Of a stretch of DNA of 64,000 bases, positions 22,620 through 35,055 are shown in pieces. The position numbers and the translations under genes are program-made. The stretch spans positions 981,652 to 1,045,651 of the forward strand of contig RDEW01000009.1 of assembly GCA_011109175.1 (NCBI GenBank), in the 5' to 3' direction. This DNA comes from Dicyema japonicum (lineage: Eukaryota > Dicyemida > Rhombozoa > Dicyemidae). How positions within the stretch are numbered: position 1 is the first letter of the stretch; each line of letters begins with the position of its first letter. The notes beneath the pieces are model-generated. The model did no database searches, was not told the origin of the DNA, and saw only the letters and a list, made by a program, of their open reading frames with translations.

Positions 22620-23900
22620 TAATGTGGCCTAGACGGAATTCCTTTTATTCTGTTGAAACACTTGGGCCCAGCATCAATAAATGCATTGACAATCATCTAC
22701 AACACATCGCTAGATATAAATACCATACCGACTTTATGGAAACTATCAAAAAATCGTACAATATTGAAACCGGGAAGATCGAAGAACAGTCTCCTTTATA
22801 TGTGTATTGTCGAGAATCCTGGAGAAACTGGTCCTAAAACTTATTCACCCCTTCTCTCTCCCACAACCTACATTCCAACATGACTTCAAGAAAGGATTAT
22901 CAACAACCTCCTTCCTAACAACACAATGAAGTTCATAACTGAAGGACACAAGAACAAGCCAAAACAAGAAAAATCGGTCATATGTACAATCGACATTCAA
23001 AAAGCATTCGACTCTGTCCCAAGGAAAATCCTCAAACAAAAATATTTTGACAAAAATTGATACACCACTAAAGTTATGGATAGCAAATTTCTTAAGTGGA
23101 CGCCGAGGGAAAGTGTCCGTCGGAAACAAGAGTTCCAGATCGGATTATTACCCAATGGTGTACCCCAGGGATCTCCTTTGTCACCAATCCTTTTAATTTA
23201 TTTCTGAATGATCTCCCCGTACCTATGAATAATAATGACATGCTACTTTCCTATGCCGATGACATAGTTGTTGCATGTAGGACGTAAATCGAAAATGCTA
23301 AAGAAAGACTACAAGGAACACTAAATAACATATATGGATGGCTATTCGAAAATCGATTAAATGCATGTTCCGAAAAGTCAGCAGTCACTCTATTCACTAA
23401 GAATAGAAAGATGGGAATGCAAACAATTGATTTCACGTTAAATGGAGTGCCTATACCACAAAAGAAATCGCAGAAGAAACTGGGAGTAACTTTTGATACT
23501 TTCCTCTGCTTCTCAGCCCATGTGGAATCTATCATTTCAATCTGTGCAAAGAAGATAAACTTTGTAAAGGCCTTCCTTTGTAACTGTGGATTAATTTATC
23601 CACCATGTGTCAGGACCCTCTACAGGCAGTACATCGAGTTAACAATAAGCTATTCACGTGCTGTGTGGGGATTTAACCTTGCGGCAACGAACCTAATAAA
23701 AATTCATGAGATCCAGTCAAAGCAAATTACTGGTAAAATATACGGATAAAGAAATTGCCCCAGAACACTGATCTATCATAGAGGAAACTGGAGCAATTTC
23801 AGAAGAAGAGGGAAAAAAGACCCCCGTCCGTATAGAAATGTGTGGGGTCACGGTCCAATTATTGAGAGATGCGGGATCACTTGAATATTAGTTAGTGGTA
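22620..23900 (+). mobile_element. LINE-A reverse transcriptase, longest copy
   Basis: The most complete RT in the window. In order on the plus strand: LLKHLGPASINALTIIYN, LSKNRTILKPGR, motif A VICTIDIQKAFDSVPRKIL, LPNGVPQGSPLSPILFN (partly in another frame), the catalytic box LLSYADDIVVAC near 23255, FENRLNACSEKSA, KKLGVTFDTFLCFSAHVES, and the thumb LYRQYIELTISYSRAVWGF. At least three frame changes and a stop after the catalytic box make it inactive. The 3' end near 23890 resembles the LINE-A tail. Confidence 0.92.
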
Positions 23901-24129
23901 AGACGGTGTTTGTTTGGCTTAAATAATAATAAGGTACTTAAAGAATAAAACTGTTACAATCATTAAAAACGTGGATAGAGTTATGAATCGAATCGGTTGG
24001 ATGTTACACAAAGATCTCTGTCCCTCCACTGGATCATATAGCACTATTTAATCGGATCTACTAACCGCTATTGATAGTGCTTTACGTGGATTTAAATAAT
24101 TGCTGATCAATTGATATCGTCATTGTTGG

Positions 24130-24562
24130 ATGATGCACGGAAACCCACCTCCTAAACCGCCCAGTAAAAGGGTTCCTCTAGGATCTTCTAATCGGAGAGT
24201 AAGACCTCGACCAACTGTGCCCAGTTTACCACCTCCACTCCCATCCAAGCTTATTCCAAGTTATAATTTCTTGTGGATTTGCAGAATCACCTCAAAATGA
24301 GAGATCTGCATCAATCAACCTGGTCTCTAAACCTCCAATTTCTCCACGTAGCCTTGTAAAGACATTCGACCATGTCCCTAGTGCTCAAATTCCTCAACAT
24401 AACCTCAAAAAACTAGTAGGGACCACGACAGGTACCGTAAATGACAAAAATCACAGATCTGACCATACTGAAATTCCACCCGATGACCATCCCCCACCCA
24501 AATTCACCCATGCCTATGCTCGGTACTGTAAAATGATTAACAACGAACGTGTCTATGAATAA
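24130..24562 (+). CDS. Small proline-rich protein with PxxP motifs
   Basis: Two exons joined by a clean 25-nt GT...AG intron at 24260-24284. Together they give a protein of about 135 residues, starting MMHGNPPPKPPSKRVP, with VPSLPPPLPSK, SKPPISPRSLVK, DDHPPPKFTHAYARYC and ending NNERVYE. Several PxxP stretches with flanking basic residues could bind SH3 domains. No catalytic domain, signal peptide or membrane segment is seen. The family is not recognised; an adaptor-like role is only a guess. It lies between two LINE copies. Confidence 0.55.
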
Positions 24563-25423
24563 AACTTTATTAGTAAATATATGTTATATTTTTCTATTTT
24601 CTCATTTTTTTCGCCATTCTCCTTTCAGAATCAGTCACCTCTTCTTTAGTCATTAAAAGATTGTTCTCGACTTTCTTGCCCATTCTCCCAATCGCTCTGG
24701 AGGTTTCGAAGTGATTGGGACGATCGGAACGAGGACCGAGTATTTCTCTGATATTTTGTTTTTTTGTGTAGATTATATATTCTCCGATATTGTTTTTAAG
24801 AAATCCAAAAAAAAACTAAGAAATGAGGCGTCAAAGCCAACTAAGTGATCCCAAACTCCTATAGTCAATTTAGTATAATCTAGATATGACTTTCTTTCTC
24901 GATGGAAATGGATCATCTCCAAACATCGGTACGCCAATGTCCCGGTTATAATCCACCAAACTTAAAATCAACAAATCAAACAGATAATGTTGGTCACTAG
25001 CAGCCAATTTATCTCGATCATATCCTGTCATCTCCAGTGGAAGACTATTTCTCAGTATCTATGCTTCATTATTTTATGAAAATAAAATTTCGACTTCCAT
25101 GATCCCCAAGTTTTTTGGATAATCATCGATATGTTAATATAGTATCATCCACCTCCAGGGAATTATGTTGATGTCTGTGGAATTTGCTCACAATAGTATG
25201 TTTGTACTTTTGCTGCTATGCTTACTTTAGTACAGGGTTTTCAAGATTAAGCCACAAGTGCGTCACATCAATCCGAACAATTTTAACATCAAGGCTAGAA
25301 TTGATCACATTTACTTGCCACGTGACCACTTGGCTCTTCATATCTTCACAGTTATCGCTAACTTTGTATTTTGCTAATGTCGTAGAATCTTAAAAATGAA
25401 AATAGACTAAAGTTATCATTAAC
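24563..25423. other. No gene recognised
   Basis: AT-rich sequence. At 24832-24860 the block CAAAGCCAACTAAGTGAT recurs in the IR1 arms (12518 and inverted near 17205) and, inverted, near 42655. This suggests a fragment of the same retroelement. Confidence 0.4.
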
Positions 25424-25756
25424 ATGTACAACAATGGTTTTCAAGTCAAACATATTTCTAACAATTTTGATGTCCAGCAAAAACAGTCTATCATAGATGA
25501 ATTAAAAAAATATGGGAAAATTTCTAACAAACATACAGGAGGTGCAAAAAACATCAAAATAAAATACAAAATATCTAATTTCATAAGAGAAAGAGTGAAT
25601 GAAGAATGCGATATTTCAAAATGGAAAAAAGTAAAGGATCCAAAACCTAAGAATAATGAAACTCTTTTATTGGCAATTGAAATGAGTCTTCAAGCAATTG
25701 GAAGTGGTGACTGTGAATCGTTCTATATGAAAATGGTTATGAAATCAGTAAATTAA
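25424..25756 (+). CDS. Unidentified lysine-rich ORF, possibly a transposase N-terminus
   Basis: A single uninterrupted frame of 110 codons. It is rich in Lys/Asn/Ile with a helix-turn-helix feel (IIDELKKYGKISNKHTGGAK, then ISNFIRERVNEECDIS), like the paired-type DNA-binding region of some Tc1/mariner transposases. The catalytic domain is absent and the match is by pattern only. It could equally be a small host gene. Confidence 0.25.
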   Translation: MYNNGFQVKHISNNFDVQQKQSIIDELKKYGKISNKHTGGAKNIKIKYKISNFIRERVNEECDISKWKKVKDPKPKNNETLLLAIEMSLQAIGSGDCESFYMKMVMKSVN

Positions 25757-25929
25757 TTCTTTTCTTAAAATTATGGTTTTGGTTTTTTTTGAAAATTTCC
25801 CGGATTGATGTGATGAATTCTCAAAGTGATGTGAGTGTTCTCACTTAGACTTGAAAACCCTGTATTGTGAAATTATTTCAATTAACTAGCAAGTAGTTCA
25901 CATCCTCTATTTGCTACAATTTTCGTTGG

Positions 25930-27240
25930 GTAATATTTTACATAATCCAGTTTATGTACGTCGGTCGAGAGGGTGGTGCCCACATCATAGACAAGTCAGG
26001 TTTACCCGGATGTCCTTCGGAACAAAGGATTCTGATTTGTCGATTCGAAGGGTGGCCGGCGTAGAAACAAAACCGATTGTCTGTTTCAGTCAACCCCTTG
26101 GTTGGAAGGGATGGGTAGCATTCGGCTGTCATAATAATTTTTATTTTGTTTAGAGATTTGCATAGAGTGACAGGGATGTCTGGGCTGTAGGTTTTGGAGA
26201 AGAATTGCAGAGCTTTCATTTCCAAATAATCTCCAATGGGAAAGATATTTTATTCCCAGTGAAGATGATCAATGGATTTCAGACATCCAGTAATTGTTCT
26301 AAGGGCGGTGTTTTGGATTTTTGCAGTTTGTCGATATAATTGATGGAGGCATAAGTTGAACAACAAGGACTTGCATAGTTAATCGTGGTTCGAATGAATT
26401 GTTTATGTGCATTGTTCCCCCACATTTTTCGAGAAAGTAAGTAGTTTGTCGAATTTGACTCCAAGTATGTGGAAATTTAGTTGTTGGCGTTTGGATGTGA
26501 ATACAGAGACAGTGTATTTCAAAATAGATGGATGATTTGCTTCAAGCAACTCATCAAGAAAGTAGGTATGAAATGGTAATTTTCCTGAGTAATTTGTACT
26601 TTCGGATTTTCCCGTCCTCTGTCTCCAGATGAGTGTGTCTTTGTCAGAGATTCACCCCAGAAAAGGTCTCAACATATGTGGCCTCCCAGACAAGTGATTT
26701 ACCGCATCCATAAATACCGCATCCATAAAGAACAAAGGAGAGTAGGGGCCGTCAGGAGATCCTGGCCTCCTTGAGCAGCCGCCTCATCTTTTATCGGTGT
26801 TCTTCCTGAGTGCCGACACATTTTCGGTGTGGACGAATGACTTTTTGGAGGTTTTAGTGGTTTTGGCAGAGCTCCCGTATTCCTCACGAGTTCCTCGAAC
26901 AGGGTTGGTTTTAATATCGAGGAGGAAGATCGTTGTAGGGTCTTTGTTACTGTCTCTTGGAAGGAGCTTATTTTATCTAGGTTGTTGTGGGATATGTTGT
27001 TACCCCATGCCGCGCATCAGTAGCTGATTGACGGAAGTATATATTGGTAGTAGAGATGACTGTTGGGAGGAACCATCTCTTGTAGTATCCAAGTAGCGTT
27101 TTTACAAAGTTCAATTTTCGCTGGGAAGAGGAGATTATGTTGCGCACATATTTGCTGAAGATCATTAGTGGGTCATACGTGACCCACAGTATTTTGGTTA
27201 AATTTGTGGAGGGGATTGTTATTCCAGATATGGTCAATGA
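25930..27240 (-). mobile_element. LINE-A remnants, minus strand
   Basis: At least two pieces. At 26977-27237 ISGITIPSTNLTKILWVTYD continues to the RT thumb. At 26740-26905 the tail KMRRLLKEA appears. At 25930-26470 a different member carries NNAHKQFIRTTINYASPC, DKLQKS and then MKALQFFSKTYSPDIP, the usual post-RT block. Frames are broken in each. Confidence 0.75.
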
Positions 27241-27307
27241 AGGTGCCGAGTTGTCAATCTTCTATTATTATTATTATTATTTAAGCACTTCACAAGAGCC
27301 ATACTAA

Positions 27308-27769
27308 TTATAGCCCCGCATGTGCAGCAAAAGAAACAAGGTTAGATGTCATCCTTTTCCATGCTCCCCTGTTCCTAGCCAAGGCTCTCATGCTGTCCAG
27401 GTCGTCGGCATTTGTTAGATTTTTTTTTATACTGACCAGGTCTTTTTGTAAGACTATTGGCAGTGTTGTTCTTGGTCTTCCCCGATAGCGGCCTTCTTGA
27501 CTAACATAGTATGTTTCCATAGATATGTTCGGTGGGGAAGTTAATTCCATCCTCAGCACGTGTCCGAAGAGCCTCCATCGGGATTCCAGTACTTCTAAGC
27601 TGATAGGTCTAGTGCTGCATCTCTTATATAAAGCATTCCTAGATATTCTCGTAGGCCAAGTAGTTCCTGTTATTTTTCTCAGCTGACCTCTGTGGAACGA
27701 GTCTAGTTTTTTCATATCCGCTGATGAGGTCGCCCAAGTTCCAGCGTTATATATAAAATCATGGAGCAC
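27308..27769 (-). mobile_element. LINE-C C-terminal domain (GHVLRM type)
   Basis: One open minus-strand frame of 153 codons matches the C-terminal region of a third LINE group: YNAGTWATSSADMKKLDSFH, LRKITGTTWPTRISRNALY, then RWRLFGHVLRM and RYRGRPRTTLP. The RT core is absent. It is the only LINE piece here with a long unbroken frame, so it may be the youngest. A direct repeat of AAAATCATGGAGCACGACTT lies just outside its 5' edge at 27758-27803. Confidence 0.8.
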
Positions 27770-27803
27770 GACTTTTCAGTAAAAATCATGGAGCACGACT
27801 TTT

Positions 27804-29262
27804 CAGGACTTGTGTGTAGTTGGTCTTAGTAAGCCAACAGTTCAGGTTGTCCAGTAATTCTTGTAAGCGGGTACCCTCTGTGTGGATGCACAAATTATAA
27901 GATATTAAATAAAAATTATTTAAGTACAATAATTTTTATTTAATTAAATAAAATAATTAAATGACAGTGATTTGACAGAGACAACTTGAAAATAATTAGC
28001 AATATTAAGAATTAAATTAATTAAGAATAATATTGAACGATGAATCTATGGATACTGGGGACAATTGGTCAAGAAATCATAGCAAACTCAATTTATGTTT
28101 AATAGACGATTCATATGAATTGGGCAAAATCTGGGGGAATACCTTATGCCACTGAATTTTTTGGAAAACCTCTCCTTTCCATACGATTTTAAGCGTCAAT
28201 TAGTCTGCAGAGAATTGTTTCTTAGGAAATCGTTAGATAAAGACGATATTCAGCGTTCAACCGACAGTTAGTAAAGATCTTGGCTAGCTCTTGCCATAAG
28301 GTTTGTGTTGGACATTTCACGTGCTTCATGCATGGAATCACATTACTATTCATAATCGTTGAGCTTCTGACGGATGATCTTTCAAGTTTGTTTAATTTAA
28401 GGATAAACCTCATTTGAACCTGGATCTTACCTTTATTTGACGCCTCCTTGTCGGAACTTAGGGTTTCGATATCCCCCGAGTCAGTCACTTCAATCATGAT
28501 CACGAAAATAAAGATGACAGGGCTTTCCACGCGTCACCACTTCAACATCCCATCACTCAACCAACTGGTAAAGTAATCTCATCGATAAACTCTTAATTCC
28601 CCACACGTTCGATCTTGGATTATCAAATTGGTGCCCAATCACATCTATTAAGTACAAATTATGAAATTTTACACAAAATTAATTACAAAAACCGCAATTC
28701 TGCTATTTCCTTTTCTAAACAATTTGAGTGATTTAACTGTTAAATGTTCAAGCAATTACCGAAAATCTAATGAATCGTTGCTATCCATAACTTCCTTAGA
28801 ACCTATTCTATACGTGGCAGATGATCCTTCAGGTCAAAAGAGTTCCTAACCCTGATCCCACGTGCGTCTGACGCTTCCTTGTTCAGAACTTAAGGTTTCC
28901 GACTATCCTGAGTCCGTCATTTCGTGAGGAAAACAAGGGCTCTCGCCCATCATGAAACTAACCAAAAATTTTTGCGATGCAGACCACCACGTCAATCCCC
29001 AAGACAGTAGTTAGACCACGTGGTAAATTCTATCTTGAACTTGATTATTTATTTCTTCTGGAGACTTCAAAACCACAAATAAATATTGATTGAGTTCTTG
29101 AAACAAGTCGACAATAAAAGCCCTCTCCGAGCAAGCTACGAGCCCTAAGTTGGGAGTTTCCTATCAAAGATCATAAATTTGGAAATAAGGTTTAATCAAA
29201 TTAGAGGTCGTTATGACACAAACCGCACAAGCTATTTAAGAGAATTTTGCGTACAATACACA
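27804..29262. other. No gene recognised
   Basis: The minus-strand stretch 28222-28530 has an open frame with a hydrophobic start (MESPVIFIFVIMIEVTDSG). A related sequence occurs on the plus strand side near 28860-28940 (CTCCTTGTCGGAACTTAGGG against CTTCCTTGTTCAGAACTTAA). This suggests a local duplication. No family is recognised. Confidence 0.3.
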
Positions 29263-31693
29263 ATGCTGCACTTTCTGCTGCTGTTTATTGCAGACACTCA
29301 TGGTAGACGATTTGGCGCATTTTCAGGATATTCCAACATCGGGGGACTGAAGTACTACGAGCCTGTTTTGTACGATACTACAGAAACGGAACTCGGATAC
29401 CGCCGATTACTGGGGGATCGACAAACTTATTTAAATTTAAATCTTTACATGTTCAATAGGTTGGTGGTTGGGGTAATCATACAGAACATATAAGTGGAAG
29501 TCAAGTTGATGACTTATCACTTGGAAGTGTCAATGAATAATTCAAAGTTCACTGAAAGTCCCCTTTACTACAGGGAAGAGTAATAGGTTAGCTTCCTCGT
29601 TGTCAGATTTCGTAGGAGAGTCTGTTTCTTTCGTCACTGGTCACGTGGATGGAGGACATTTCAGAGGCAAGGTTACTACTGGAAGTCATAAATTTGAAAT
29701 ATTTCCCGCTCATTACTTCAAAGAGTTAAATTCCGACTCAAATATCCATACAATTGGATTTCGGCTATCTTCTGAGAATGGAAGTGATCTTAAAAATCTG
29801 TAAGAGTACACTGTGATGATTTGTAGGTCAATCTTACGTTGTGGTCACGGAGATCTAGTAAATGTGGGGACCAATCATTCCCACAAGTCAAAGTCAAAGC
29901 GTTCAGTGGTTTCTGGTCCAATGATGTGTGACATTAAAGTCTACGTTGATTATGAGTTTTATCAACGTGTTATGGCATTGGTTGATGGGGGATATTAGTA
30001 TAATAGAGAGGGACGGAGGCTCAGGCTGTGATCTTTATATTAAATGAGGTTAAACTACTGTTATCGGAGACCTCCCATATTTATCAAACTACAGAGTTCA
30101 CAGATGGGAGTAATGTTTATGATAACGTCATGATTGTCCCCATTATGATATTAGTCCTCATATTTTATGATCAAATAGATCGACACCAAGAATAATTGGG
30201 GGATATCAAGTATTGGGAGTGTCGATGTTTCTCAACATCTCAACAGCTTCACCTCAGAGTTCGCTTCAGACAATAAGGACGAATGTGCCCGACTGTTAAT
30301 AACGGGGATATCCCACCAAGATGTGATCGGACTGGCCAATGTGGGTCAAGGTCCCCCATTTTGCATACTTAAGATGGGACCGACTCAGGGATATGCGGGA
30401 GACTGAACACAATGTTCATCTCCGTACATTCAAACTCAAACACTTTCATCTCCCTTCAGGAATCAACAGTTCTTCTTGCCCACGAAATTGGCCATCTTTT
30501 ATCGTCGGAGGTATGTCGGTCGTATTAGTTTAGCACGACCCCCCTGGGACAGACTGTTTGCCGGGAGAAAGCAGTAAAAATGGGAATTATATAATGACTG
30601 CATATGCCTCCTCAGTCAAGAAATACAACACGGACAAGTTCTCCCAATGTTCCATTAAGCAGATGGGGTCCTTCATCTCTTATAAAAGAAGTTGCTTCAA
30701 AGGTCCACTTTATGAACATTAATAGACAAATATGTCCCTATTTGTGGGGATGGGATCCTCGATAAGGGCGAACATTGCGAACCTCAGTCAGGGAATGATC
30801 CCTGCTGCGACAAAAACTGTAAATTCAAAGATACTACATACACGTGCAGGTAATAAAACGTTATAATTGAGTGCCCTTCATGGACCTTGTTGTTTCAACT
30901 GCAAAATGGCTACTGCAGCCGATAACCACGAGTGTAAGAAAGAAACCCAATGTTCCACGACATCCATGTGTATTATTCGACCTTAACCCCCAGGTGACGG
31001 GGCGAGTTATGAATGTCCTTCCTCCAAAGGGAGAAATGAAAACAAGGTCTGTAATATCACCAGTGAGAGAGAAAACCGATTTTTCTTGTGCAATAATGGG
31101 GTATATCAGGGCTTATTCTGTAGGCCTGCAATGGGTCCATCTGTGGACTCGACAGTGGTGGACTCAGTGCTTACCACACACCGACGATGCGATTCAGAAT
31201 TGTCTAATGGGCTGTGAAAATAGGGCCCATCCGACGTCATGCGTACTCTCAAACGATATGGGCAAATTACCCCCAAAGGTGGTCAGTTTCTTGATCGACA
31301 AAAATCTTAAATCGCTGACAACCCCGATTTGTATAAGCGAATTTGTATTCCGTAGACAGTCAGTGCTTCAAGAACATGAAGCAGACGGCATCTGACAGAT
31401 CATTCTGTGACGCCAAGCACATATGCCGTGATAAAATCGCCGATACGTCAATAGACTCAATAATACGGAAAATATTGAATAGCAACCTGTTTACGACTAT
31501 ATACAACAATCTGAAAGTAACCTTTATAATTATTAAGAAAAATGTGTGGATAATTGCTGTAGTCGTTGTCGCCTTTATCATCCTTTCGTTCGTTTTGGTT
31601 CTTGTTTGTGCTCCACCGATAAAAGGAGACAACGTGCATGTCTGTAGAAGATTCACAATCCACACATCTAAATACAACAAAGTTCTGGCTTGA
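29263..31693 (+). CDS. ADAM10-like membrane metalloprotease (sheddase)
   Basis: Single-pass membrane zinc protease of the ADAM10/Kuzbanian branch, which sheds ectodomains such as those of Notch pathway proteins. In order: signal peptide (MLHFLLLFIADTHG); prodomain (TGHVDGGHFRGKVTTGSHKF); basic cleavage site KSKRS near 29887; catalytic domain (IYQTTEFTDGSNV; DSGICGRLNTMFISVH); zinc site HEIGHLLSSEHD split by a 23-nt intron at 30511-30533; Met-turn NYIM; disintegrin-like region (CGDGILDKGEHCE); cysteine-rich region; one TM helix at about 31543-31611; short tail. The canonical HExxHxxGxxH has Ser in place of the Gly. Introns that restore the frame are 22-27 nt, plus a less certain one in the prodomain. 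The closest family is ADAM10, not ADAM17. Confidence 0.95.
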
Positions 31694-32624
31694 ATTTATT
31701 GTTAGAGTATAAGAGAACCATCCCCAATACCTCTTAATTAACTATAACCTTTAACTGCTGTTTAAATATTCTACTTAACCACTTTGATAGTTTATGGTGT
31801 TATTTCACTACCATTCACCAGTAAGGTTGGCAACGAAAAAGTGATGATAGGCCTATTCTGCCTTTACTCTTATGACTCCGTTCTTCCATAAGTTCTATAG
31901 AATGAGTGGGGCCAAGTCAGAGAATATCTTCAAGAAGGGGAATAGGTAGGACAGGGGTGCGATCTAAGAGTCAGAGAGCTAGTTCAAAAATCTAGAGCGA
32001 ATCTGGAAGAGGAACAGGGTGCTATCTTTCCAAGAAAAACTTCAGACTGGTTAACAGGTAGGACAGTTCCTCAAGCATCGATATGATAGTGGATAGCTTT
32101 CGATCTGATTTTAGATATGGCTGGGTGGGAATTAAATAAGAGGAAAATGCTGCCTTCTATCATTGGCCTCATCATCCTCGCTAAGTGATTTCCATGATCT
32201 AGCCCAGTCTCTGTATGCTGGGAGTTAAAAAAGATGTCTACGTATGATAAATGCTGTGCCCTTAAAAATAGTTAATCGTGTCACATATACTTAGAGTTTT
32301 GGTAGCTAAATTTGAACTCTTGGATCTTCTTTAGGTCGTTTTGCCATATATGCTCTCCATGTGGTGGAGCTGATGGTTGGATAGATGTATGAGAAGTGCC
32401 TTTGCGAATATAAACGATAATGAATAACTGCGACAAAATAGTAAAATTACACATTCGAATGCTACAAATGACTTTTTAATAGTTAACAGTAACATTCTAC
32501 CTCAACAAGATCTAGGAACGAGGCTCGTGTGTTGATGGTCCTCACGAAACACATGTGTATGAAATACATCCCCGATGTACTGCTTGTGCACGATGGCTTC
32601 CTATCTTCCACAATCTTAAGTAAT
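31694..32624. other. No gene recognised
   Basis: Unassigned sequence downstream of the ADAM10-like gene; no open frame of note. Confidence 0.4.
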
Positions 32625-32905
32625 CCCAGCACATACAGTCATAACTAATTAATCCAAAGAAGGAACACAAGGAAGAACGTCTGCTATGCCGACCAAATCC
32701 ATCCTCCATTACAGACTTTCGCTTCCGAAGAGAGCTGGAGAAGTAGGTTCGCCCTCTTCATTTTCGTCGCACGTCCTACCATCGCGGACATCGCTTCATT
32801 CTTAGGCGGAATAGTTTTCATAATGGATTCGAAACCACGACCTTGAGATCCGATGTGATCAGACATTACGTTCAGCCAGAAGGCCCAGCACAGGAGTTGG
32901 TCAGG
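32625..32905 (-). repeat. tRNA-derived SINE (SINE-B)
   Basis: Read on the minus strand, the head GGCCTTCTGGCTGAACGTAA resembles a tRNA acceptor/D-arm with an A box. GTGGTTTCGAATCC (complement of 32824-32837) is a B box about 50 bases later. The 3' end carries CTTTGGATTAATTAGTTATG, also found at 57035-57060. No coding capacity is needed to explain it. A second, short copy lies at 57015-57095. Confidence 0.6.
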
Positions 32906-32989
32906 AGAATACATTTATCTTGTCAGAAATAATATATTATTTATTTATAAATAATAATATTAACAATAGTTTGGCATTATTAATCCCAC

Positions 32990-33640
32990 TGTATGTCAAG
33001 GAGCATATTGGTTGATCATTTAGCCACTCGGTGCGGATCCATGCTCTGCCACGACTATGTGTGGAGGCATAACGAGGTAGTAAGGAGTCTTCATCTTCTA
33101 CTATGCAATAAGTATGGTATTCGCCACACCAGAAAGTCGCGGACTCATAAGATACAATCTATAGTGAAGAACACCAGGGTCCAAATCAAGGTAGACAGTG
33201 TTATCCGAACCTCGGCGTTATTCAAGCACAATAAACCGGACATTATGGTACATGATAAGGAGTCTGGCCAAGTCCTTATCATAGAAGTTGGCATTACGTC
33301 TCAAGACCGTTTGCTGACTGTGGAGGTGGAGAAAAAAGGAAGTAATACTTGGTTGCAAGGTCCTCGTTATTCCAATAGTAATGACGTGGGAAGGAATTGC
33401 TACAAAGTACCACAGGGGTTATCTAAAACAGTTAGCGGTAGATAGGAAGCTCCAGGCCAATCTACAATTAACTGTATAAAAGCGGACCCTAGAGAACCTG
33501 ACACTGGAGTATAGGAGGCAGAGCCCAAAGATGCCATATGGCCAGAGGGTTCAATTGGACAAGGTGCTCTCGGAGTTGTTTCAGCAACCAGATTCGAACC
33601 TTACTGAAAAGGCCGGCGAACAGACAGGCGAGGAAGGTTG
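32990..33640 (+). mobile_element. LINE C-terminal CCHC plus restriction-like endonuclease domain
   Basis: Plus-strand frame of 150 codons (32993-33445), continued in a shifted frame to a stop near 33640. The knuckle-like part reads DHLATRCGSMLCHDYVW. The block RHNEVVRSLHLLLCNKYG follows. Then comes a PD-(D/E)xK-type nuclease core: HNKPDIMVHDKE followed by IIEVGITSQDRL. This arrangement belongs to R2-like LINEs, which use a restriction-like rather than APE endonuclease. The RT is missing, so this is a 5'-truncated copy. Confidence 0.75.
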
Positions 33641-33804
33641 TTGATTATTAAATATTAACTTTTTTATTGTTGGTTAAATAAAGTGGGTAAAATAATTTGG
33701 TTATAGAATTATTTACAATAAAAATGTATATTTAAAAAATAAAAAACTAAATTTTAGTGTGGAGAACCTAACTTTATCTCATCAAGAAATAATTATAAAA
33801 TCAA

Positions 33805-35055
33805 ATGAAACTGTTATATTTCGCAATATCATTAGCAGCCATCAGCGCTTACACGTATAGCTCGTAAATATTATAGAATAAAATTAAAAAAAGGTTATTT
33901 GTCTAAGAGCAAACGATTTTCGAGGATGATTCTACTGGAGTAACAAAATAGTAATCGGTGACTACAACCAAGTAAGGTTAAATGACTATAGAGATTCAAT
34001 ATTACGGGAAGATATACATTGGGACCCCAAGGAAACTATTCACAGTCTTGTTCGACACGGGATCCTCAAATCTGTGGATTTATTCCAACCTGTGCAACTG
34101 CTCTAATGGTACATTAAATCAATTCAGTGGGAGTTAAAAAATTCAGCAGCAACCAATCATCGACTTATCGACCGAACGGAACCTCCATTAAGATCCGCTA
34201 CATAATGGGATCAGTCTCGGGGTACATCGGGGAGGACGACTTTTTGGTTACTTTTATTGTGACCCCAAAGATTGCTGGAATCACAGTTAAAGGCCTCAAC
34301 TTTGGGGAGATCACGAATAGATCACGAAACTTCAAATATGCCAATTTTGATGGAATTTTCGGAATGGGGTACCCTAACCTTGCAGTCGATCGGTTGATCC
34401 CCCCAATTCAAGCTATGAAGAACCAAAAACTTATAAAACGATCAATTTTCTCGTTTTACTTGTCACAGTACTTAACCACCTCTAATCTGTAGAAATTCGG
34501 AAGAGGATGGGGAACTCACTATTGGGTTCATTGACAGGTCTCGTTACGTTGGGGGGATTACGTGGATTCCTGTCATCGAGAAGTTCTACTGGAAGATATA
34601 CAGCGACAGGTTAGTGGTTCGTAGTAGTATAGGATAATTTTCCGAGATTCAATTTGGAGAAGACTGAGGTGATCATTGACTCGGGACATCACTGATGGTT
34701 GTCCCGCCTGATTTCCTCAAACGGATTTACTTATATGTGAATGCTACAATAGAGAATACATTTGTGGGAATAGTGGGGGTTATTTTAGGGATTCGTAGAT
34801 TGCAGTCAAATGAATTCGTTTGACCCCCTGATATTCGTATTTCAAGGAAGAGAGTTTATAATGATGCCTAAGGATTACATTCTAGTCGCCGACAAGGCTT
34901 ACTACCCTGTACTCGAGCCTGGGGAGAAAATTTGTTTCATGGGATTTCAACCCTCCCTGGAAGACTACTTCATTCTGGGGGATAACTTTATAAGGAAGTT
35001 CTACAGTGTCTTTGATTTTGAGACTGACTCTGTGGGCCTGGCTTATGCAGTTTAA
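33805..35055 (+). CDS. Pepsin/cathepsin D-like aspartyl protease (family A1)
   Basis: Secreted or lysosomal aspartyl endopeptidase. It has a signal peptide ([16 protein letters not shown]) and a poorly resolved propeptide. The first catalytic motif is [13 protein letters not shown] near 34050. The flap region reads [31 protein letters not shown] follows, then [18 protein letters not shown]. The second catalytic motif begins VIIDSG near 34672, and the C-terminal block is [17 protein letters not shown]. Introns of 30 nt (33867-33896), 25 nt (about 34468-34492) and 23 or 37 nt (from 34609) fit. Right after the second DSG the frame slips by one missing base before SLMVVPP-type sequence, so as written the enzyme is broken at its second active-site loop. 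Confidence 0.92.

Noticed and set aside
31360-31680. Minus-strand open frames opposite the ADAM10-like C-terminus
   Set aside because: They are shadows of the plus-strand exon that encodes the transmembrane segment.
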